Origin: Mycobacterium sp. UM_CSW
GTDB taxonomy: Bacteria > Actinomycetota > Actinomycetes > Mycobacteriales > Mycobacteriaceae
DNA length: 64,000 nucleotides
Direction of reading: 5' to 3'
Assembly (NCBI RefSeq): GCF_000455205.1
Contig: NZ_AUWQ01000028.1
Span: 32,520 to 96,519 of the forward strand
Shown: positions 44,501-53,500 of the stretch, piece by piece
Layout of the letters: each line of letters opens with the position of its first letter
Position numbering within the stretch: the first letter of the stretch is position 1
Notes under the pieces: model-generated
What the model saw: the letters and a program-made list of their open reading frames with translations, nothing else
Databases searched by the model: none
Told to the model about the DNA's origin: nothing
Translations under genes and position numbers: made by a program

Positions 44501-47500
44501 GCGGCGCGCGTCGTGTTCGAGCCCGAGAACATGGACGCTGCCTTCCAGGAACTCGATACCCTGTACCTCGCCGGCGAAGCGGCCCCCCACGCACACACCT
44601 GGTCCGTCGTCTCGGCGGTATTTGCTGCGCTGAAGCGGCACGAGATGTCGCCGACGACATCGGATTTCGTGGACGTCGACCGACGACGGCTCGCGGTCGA
44701 AACCGGCGGTTTCGAGGCATACCTCCGTGCCATCTGGGACGTCACCGATTACGTCAGCGTGTACATCACCGCTGTGCATCGGTTGACCGAGCTCGGAGCG
44801 GTCGTCACCCACGCGTCGCACGCGACGTCCCACGAGGGCCTCAACGCCGAGTGGCAGAACGTCAATCTTCTGACTTTCGACGGTGATCTGCTCAGTCGCG
44901 TCGAGCTGTTCGACGAGGAAGACCTGGACGCTGCACTCACGAGGTTCGAACAGCTCACCCAACCGGCTCCGCGCCTGGAAAACACGGCAAGCCGAATGCT
45001 CGAGCGCTACTTTGCCCGCTTTGCCGCCCGCGACTGGGACGTCATGGCCGAAACGCTGACCGACGACTTTCTGACCGACGACCGTCGACGAGTGGTTAAC
45101 GCGGGGGTTCGGCGCGGGCGGGACGCCGAGATCGCGAACATGCAGTCATTTGCCGACATTGGGATCGTAAACATCGCGCCGACCACGATCGCGACCCGTG
45201 GAGAGCGCCTCGTCCTCTGTCGTCACGATGTGTCTTTCCGCGACTGGGCCGAGGCTTACGACGTGATCAGCGTTGTCGAGATCACCGACACCCAGATTTC
45301 TGCCCACGTTATGTTCGACGCCAACGACATTGATGCCGCCATCGCCGAGCTCGATACCCGGTACCTCGCCGGCGAAGCGGCCGCCAACGGCCAGACATGG
45401 TCGGTCATCGCAGGGGCGTACGCCGCGGCCAACGAGCACGAACTCCGGTTGACACCGGACTGCATAACCATCGATCACCGCCGAACAAGAGCGTTCGCGC
45501 CCGGTGAACTGACCGAATACATGCGGGCCACCTGGGACCTCGCGCCGGGGGTAAGGACTCACGTCGAGGCCGTGCATCGGCTGAACAGCCTCGGAGCGGT
45601 CGTCACCCATGCCGCGCATGGAACTTCGAAAGAGGGCTTCGACGCCGAATGGCGGGAAGTTATTGTGCTCACCATCGACGGCGACCTTATCAACCGCTCC
45701 GAATTATTCGACGAGGCAGAGCTGGACGCCGCGCTCGCGAGATTCGAACAGCTCAGCCGGCCGGCACCGCGGCTTGACAACGCCGCAAGCCACGCGCTCG
45801 AGCAATGGTTAGCGCACTTCGCGACTCGCGACTGGGACGCGATGGCGGCGCTAGTTGCCGACGACTACTACGGCGACGATCGCCGTCCTGTTTTTGGCGC
45901 CGGAATCCAGCGCGGTGGGGATGTCATGGTCAGGCAGTTCAAGACCGCCGCCGACCTGGACGTCACGCGAGCGGCGTCAGACGTCGTCGCCACCCGCGGG
46001 AATCGCGTCGCCCTCACCCATACCCTCTTCTCGCGCATCGACGACGGACCCGATGCGTTCCGCGTGGACGTCCTATATGTAGTCGAGATCAATGCCGACG
46101 AGCGGATTTCGGCGCTGGTCGCATTCGACTCTAGTCAGTCCGAAGCCGCCATCCAGGAACTCGATGCGCGCTACCTCGCCGGCGAAGCGAGCGCCTATGC
46201 CCGCACGTGGTCGATCATCACGGGCGTTTACGCCGCGCTCAACAGACGTGAGATCGCAGCGACGACAGCTGACTTCGTGAGCATCGACCACCGCCGGGGA
46301 CCAAAGTTCGCGCCCGGTGATCTCATCGCGTATGTCCGTGCCAGCTGGGATCTCGCACAGGACGGCCGTACGCATATCGAGACCGTGCATAGGCTGAACA
46401 ACCTCGGTGCCGTTTTAACGCATGTGGTGCATGGAACTTCGCAAGACGGCTTCGAGGCCGAATGGCGGGAAGTCGTTCTGCTCACGGTCGACGACGACCT
46501 GATCAGGCGCTCTGAGATGTTCGACGAGTCAGACCTCGATACCGCGATCACGCGGTTCGAGCAACTGCACCCCTCGACACCGCAGCTGGAGAACACCGCA
46601 ACGCGTGTATTCGAGCGCCTCTACGCGGACATTGCGGCCCACGAGTGGGACGCGGTGGGTCAAACGTCGGCCGAGAACGTTTCCGTCGACGATCGTCGGC
46701 GCGTGGTCAACGCCGGGGTCCGACTCGGTCGAGATGACGCGATCGAAGCCACCCAGGCGACCGTTGATATCGGCTTCACGATGACGGTGGTGGGCGCGCT
46801 GGCAACCCGCGGTGACCGCATCGCCCTTACGCGTGTCCGCGTTTCGGGCCGCGACCCCGAGGCGGTTCAAAACGACGCCCTCAGCATCGTCGAGATCGAC
46901 GCCGATGACCGGATCGTGGCGATCGTCGTGTTCGACCTCGATGACACCGACGCAGCCTTCGCCGAACTCGACGCCCGCTACCTCACCGGCGAAGCGGCCG
47001 CCCACGCTCGCAGCTGGTCGGTGATCGCGGGTGTTTTCGTGGCGCACAACCGTCGCGAGCTCCCTGCGACGACACCGGATGCGGTGAGTATCGACCACCG
47101 CCGCGGGGCGGCGTTCGCGCCCGGTGAAGGTTTCGAATACATACGTGCGGGATGGGATCTCGACCAAAACCTCAACATCTACATCGAGACAGCACATCGG
47201 TTAAACGACCTGGGCGCGGTTTTCACTTGGACGGGACATGGGACTTCGCGCGAGGGCTTCGACGCCGAGTGGCGGGGCGTTACGCTGATGACGGTCGACG
47301 GCGAAATGCTCTCCCGCATGGAGGTATTCGACGAGGCGGACCTGGATTCCGCCCTCGCAAGGTTCGATCAGCTCAACCGGCCGGCACCGCAGCTGGAAAA
47401 CGAGGCAAGCCGAGCGTACGAGCGCTTCCGCACGTACTTCGCCGCACGCGACTGGGCCGCAATGGCGGAGCTACTGACCGCCGATACGTCGGTCGACGAC

Positions 47501-50500
47501 CATCGACGGGTCGTCAACGCCGAAACCCGGCGTGGTCGGGATGTCGAAATCGCAAACATGCGCGCCTTCGCCGACATCGGGGCAAAGACAAGTACGGCCA
47601 CGGTTATTGCCACACGAGGCGAACGCCTTGTCCTGTGCCGCACGTGTATCTCGAGCGAAGACAACCACGCTGAGGGATTCCGCATCGAGATGCTCATTAT
47701 CGTCGAGACCTCCCCCGACAAACGGATACTGGCACGCGCCGCATATGACCCAGAAGACATCGAAGCCGCCTTCGCCGAGCTCGATGCTAGGTATCTCACC
47801 GGGGAGGCGGCGGCTCACGCACGCACGTGGTCTGTCCTCTTGCAGGCCTACGCCGCACTCAATAAGCATGAAATGCCTTCGACGACGCCAGATTGGGTGA
47901 ACATTGACCACCGCCGAGGAGCATCGTTCGCGTCCGGTGAAATGCCTGCGTTACTTGACGCCGCGTGGAACCTCACGACTGACCTCAGGCATTCCATCGA
48001 GGCTGTGCATCGGCTGAACGATCTCGGAGCCGTCGTCACCAACACATCGCATGAGACCTCGCACGATGGCTTCGACGCCGAGTGGAGGGTGATCACCATT
48101 GGGACGGTGGAAGGCGACATGCTCAGCCGCACCGAGGTATTCGACGAGGCTGACCTGGACGTCGCGCTCGCGAGGTTCGACGAACTCACCCAACAGGCGC
48201 CACGGCTGGAGAACGTTGCGACGCGGGTGTGGGAGCGCCTCTACTCGTACATGGCGGCCGGCGACTGGCACGCCGTCACTCAATTAACGTGCGAGAACGC
48301 CTCCGTCGACGATCGCCGGCGAGTGGTGAACGCCGGGATCCTGCACGGTCGAGATGCCAATATCAAAGCTGCGCAGGCGACGGTTGAGGTCGGCTTCACG
48401 ATGACGATGGTGGGCGTCCTGGCAATCCGCGGGACGCGCCTTGCGCTCACACGTGTTCGCGTCTCGGGCCGTGAACCCGAGGCGATTCAAAACGATTCTC
48501 TCAGCATCGTCGAGATCGACGCCGACGAGCGAATCGTGGGGGTTGTCGTGTTGGATCTCGACGCCACCAACGCAGCCGTCGCGGAGCTCGACGCACGATA
48601 CCTCGCCGGCGAAGCAGCCCCGCATGCGCACACATGGACGCTCGTCGCGGGCCTTTACGCCACACTCAACCGACACGAGCTTCCCCAGACGACGCCCGAC
48701 TTCGTTGACATCGACCATCGGCGGCTGGCAGCGTTCGCTCCGGGCGACATGGTCGAATTCGCCCGTACCGCCTTTGATCAACTTCCGGACATCTCCTTCC
48801 GCATCGAAGCCGTGCACCGGCTGAGCAACCTCGGAGCGGTCGTCACTCAAGCGCTGCGTGGGACCTCGCGAGAGGGCTTCGAGGCGGAGTGGCGCGAGAT
48901 TCACCTCACGATGGTCGACGGCGACCAGTTCAGCCACAGCGAGATCTTCGACGAGGCCGATCTCGAGGCCGCGCTCGCGCGGTTCGAGGAACTGCACGCG
49001 CCACGACTGGCAAACGCGGCTAGCCGAATGTACGTCCGCTTCAACACGTACCTCGCGGCGCGCGACTGGGACGCCATGGCGGAGATGATCACCGACGATA
49101 TTTTGAGTGACGATCGACGGCGGGTGGTAAGCGCCGGCATCCAACGCGGTCGGGATGCCCAAACTGCGAATCTGCGGGCCATTGTCGATGTCGGGGTCAA
49201 GAACTTCGAGTCCTCGGTCATCGCGACCCGGGGCGAGCGCCTCGTGCTGACCCGTGCTCGCGTATCGGGCGACGAGCGGCCCGAGGCATTCGGCTCCGAG
49301 CTGCTGAGCGTCATTGAGATTGACACCGACAATCGGATCGCGGCGGGAATCCTGTTCGACCTCGACGACATCGATGCCGCCTTCGAAGAACTCGAGGTCC
49401 GATACCTCGCCGGCGAAGCGGCCGCCCACGCGCAAACGTGGTCGCTGATCACTCGGGCCTGTGCAGCGTTCAACCACCACGAACTTCCCGCGACGACGCC
49501 AGATTCCATTTACATCGATCATCGACCGGTCGTAACGATCGAGGCGGTCGATCTAGACGAATTTACCCGTGCGACTCGGGATCTCGCTCCCGGCGTCCGC
49601 ATCCATATCGAGGCCGTGCACAGCCTGCGCGACCTCGGAGCGGTCGTCACCCTAACCGCAAGCGGAATTTCGCAGAACGGCTTCGACGCCGAGTGGCGGA
49701 TGGTTGACATGTTCACGGTCGACGGTGACCTGATCAGTCGCAACGAGCTATTCGACGAGGCCGACCTCGACGCCGCGCTGGAGCGGTTCGATGAGCTGAG
49801 TCGGCCGGCGCTGAAAAACCCGGCAAGCGAAGCTTACGAGCGCATTTGTAGATACTTGGACGCCCGCGACTGGGACGCCGTCGCCGATTTGTGCACGGAA
49901 GACGTCACCGTCGATGACCGTCGGCGGGTGGTGAACGCCGGGCTCAGAACCGGTCGAGATGCCGCCGTGGCAGATTTGCAGGTGGCCGCCCAGATTGGCT
50001 TCACATATAAGATGTTGAACGTCATAGCAACTCGTGGCGGGCGACTTGCCCTTATGCGTGTGCGAGCGTCGGGTCGCGACCCGGATACGATTGCAAACGA
50101 CGCCCCCAACGTCGTCGAGCTCGATTCCGATGGACGAATCTCGGCTGCCGTCGTGTTCGATCTGGAAGACATCGATGCGGCGTTCGCGGAACTAGATGCC
50201 CGGTACCTCGCCGGCGAAGCGGCCGCGTACTCGCGCACGTGGTCGGTGATTGCAGGGGGCCACGCCGGGTTCAATGGGCAAGAAGCTGCCGCGACGACGC
50301 CGGATGTGGTTTACATCGATCGTCGACCGGTCGTGTCACTCGAAGGGGTCGAACTATCCGCCGCTCAGCGCGCCGTGTGGGATCTCACGCCGAACGCCAC
50401 GGGCTACGTCGAGGTGGTGCATCGGCTGAGCGAACTCGGAACCGTCATCACACAGGCGGTGACGGGTACCTCGCGAGAGGGCTTTACCGCCGAGTGGCGG

Positions 50501-53500
50501 ATGATCGCCGTCTGCATGGTCGAAGGTGACCTGCTTTGCCGCTACGAAGTGTTCGATGAGGCAGACCTCGACGCCGCGCTCGCCCGCTTTGACGAACTGC
50601 AACCCCAAGCACGGCTCGTGGAAAACGCGGCAAGCCAAGTAGTTCAACGATTTTGGACCTGTCTCGCGACCCGTGACTGGGAAGCGATGGCCGAGACAAT
50701 GGCCGACGATTTTTCATCCCATGACCACCGCCGGGTTGTGAACGCGGGTGTTCTGCGTGGCCGTGATGTCAATATCGCAAACATGCGAGCGGTCGACGAG
50801 GTCGGGTTCGAGGGCCTGACGTCGACAGTCATCGCCACCCGCGGGGAGCGACTCGCCCTCAGCCGTATTCGGTCCTCAGCCGAGGGCCTTGAAGCCGGCG
50901 AGATCAGCGCGGAGATGCTTGGCGTGTTTGAGATCGACGCCGACAACCGGCTCACCGGCGGTGGCATATTCGACGCCGAGGACATCGACGCCGCCTTCGC
51001 CGAACTCGATAGCCGTTACCTCGCAGGCGAAGCGGGCGCCCACGCGCAGACTTGGTCGGCCATCGCACGAGCCTGCGCGAGGTTCAACCGGCACGAACTT
51101 CCCGCGACGACGCCGGACTGGGTCACCGTCGATCATCGGCCCGTCGCCACGTTTGAGGCGGGTGATCTGGCCGCATTCCTCAGTGCCACATGGGACCTCA
51201 TGCCGCATGCCAGCATCTACATCGAGGCGGTGCACCGGCTGAATAACCTCGGAGCAGTCGTCACCCATGCGGTGCAAGGGATCTCGCAACAGGGCTCCCA
51301 CGTCGAGTGGCGGCAGATCGGCATTCTGACGGTGGACGGCGAACGGCTCAGCCGCAGCGAAATCTTCGATGAGGCAGACCTCGACGCCGTCCTCGCCCGA
51401 TTTGAGGAACTCCAACCGCAGGCGCCGCGGCTGGAAAACGCGGCAACCCGAATCATCGCGCGGTACCAGGCGTGCTTCACGGCACGCGATTGGGCCGCCA
51501 TGGCGGAGCTACTGGCCGACGACATCGTCGCGGACGATCGCCGTCATGTCGTCAACGCGGGGGTTCGGCGTGGCCGAGATGTGCACATCGCGGACAATGA
51601 AGCCACCGTCGAGGTCAGCGCGCCGACCTTTTCTTCGAGCGTCATCGCGACCCGCGGGGCGCGCCTCGCCCTCGCCCACGTCCGTACCTTCAACCGCGGC
51701 ATGACCGGCGAGGTGGGTGCCGAGGCGCTCGGTATCGCCGAGATCGACGTGGACGAACGGATCGTGGCAATGGTCATGTTCGACCCGGACGACACCGACG
51801 CTGCCTTCGAGGAACTCGATACTCGGTACCTCGCCGGCGAAGCGGCTGCGTACGCGCACACGTGGTCGGTTATCGCCCCGATCTGCGCGGCGTTCAATCG
51901 GAAAGAACTTTTCGCGACAACTCCAGACCCGATTTACATCGATCATCGACCGCTCGTATCGATCGAGGGGGCTGATCTTGCCGCATCTATCCGTGCCGTG
52001 TGGGACCTCACTTCGAAGGCCACCGTCCGCATCGAGGCCGTGCATCAGCTGAGCGAACGCGGAGCCGTCTTCACCGAGGTCCTGAACATGACCTCGCGAG
52101 AGGGCTTCGACGCGGAAATGCGGATGATCATGATGTTCACAGTCGAAGGCGACCTAATCAGCGGCGTCGAGGTGTTCGACGAGGAAAACCTGGGCGCCGC
52201 GCTCACCCACTTTGAGGAATTGCAACCGCAGACCCCACGGCCGGAGAACGCCGCGAGCCAAGCGGCTGAGCGCTTCTTTGCATACTTGGCGACCCACAAC
52301 TGGGCGCCGATGGCCGACATCCTGGCCGACGACAGTTTCAGCGATGATCGCCGTCGCGTGGTGAACGCCGGGCTCTGGCAAAGCCGCGACATTGTGATCG
52401 CAAAATTGCGTGAGACCACCGACTACGGTGTCGCGATCGCAATTTCAGGAATCATCGCTACCCGGGGGCGGCGCCTCGTCCTCAGTTGTGTCCGATGGTC
52501 AGCCAACGACGAGGGGCCAGAGGCGTTCCCCAGTGAGGCGCTGTGCGTCACCGAGATCGAGGCCGACAATCGGATCGCGGCCATCATCATGTTCGACCCG
52601 GACGATACCGACGCCGCATTCGAGGAACTCGATGCCCGCTACCTCGCCGGCGAAGCGGCTACCCACGCACACACATTGGGGCTAGTCACACGCGCATACG
52701 CAGCGCTCAACAGACGCCAACTCCCCGAGGCGGCCGCCGACTGGGTGAATATCGATCACCGCCGACTCGCACCAATCCCGGCCGGTGGTCTGAGCGCATA
52801 CCTCCTCGCGACATGGGATCTCTCACCGCAATCCGGCATCCGGATCGAGGCTGTGCATCGGTTGAGCAAGGTAGGAGCTGTCGTCACCCAGGTTGTGAAA
52901 GGGACCTCACACCACGGTTTTGAGGCCGAGTGGCGCACCATCGACCTTTCGATCTACGACGGCGACAAAATCAAACGGACGGAGCTGTTCGACGAGGATG
53001 ATCTCGACGCAGCTCTGGCGAGATTCGACGAGCTCAATCGGCCACCACCACTTGAGAACAAGGCCACACGTACATGGTCTCGCATGGCCGACGCAACCAA
53101 CCACCGCGACATGGAGGGTTTCCTGGCCCTGACCGCTGCGGACCTGCGATATGAAGACCGACGAAAAGGCCTGCGCGATGAATTCCGTGGCCCAGCACGG
53201 CAAAAGGCCGTGCAAGCGATGTTCGATTCCATACCAATCAGCGTGCGGGTGACGGCAGACCCTATCGCAATCAGGGGATCTCGCCTTTCGCTGATCCATG
53301 TCTGTTACCGCGACACCGATTACTCCGATCGCCCGGTCACCGTCGAGTTCTTGCAAGTCGCGGAAGTCGACGACGACGGCCTGATGCGCTATGGCGTGAG
53401 CTTCGATACCGACGAGGTCGATGCAGCCTTCGAGGAACTCAATTCGCGCTACCTCGCCGGCGAAGCGGCCGCCCACTCGCACACGTGGTCGGCTATCGTT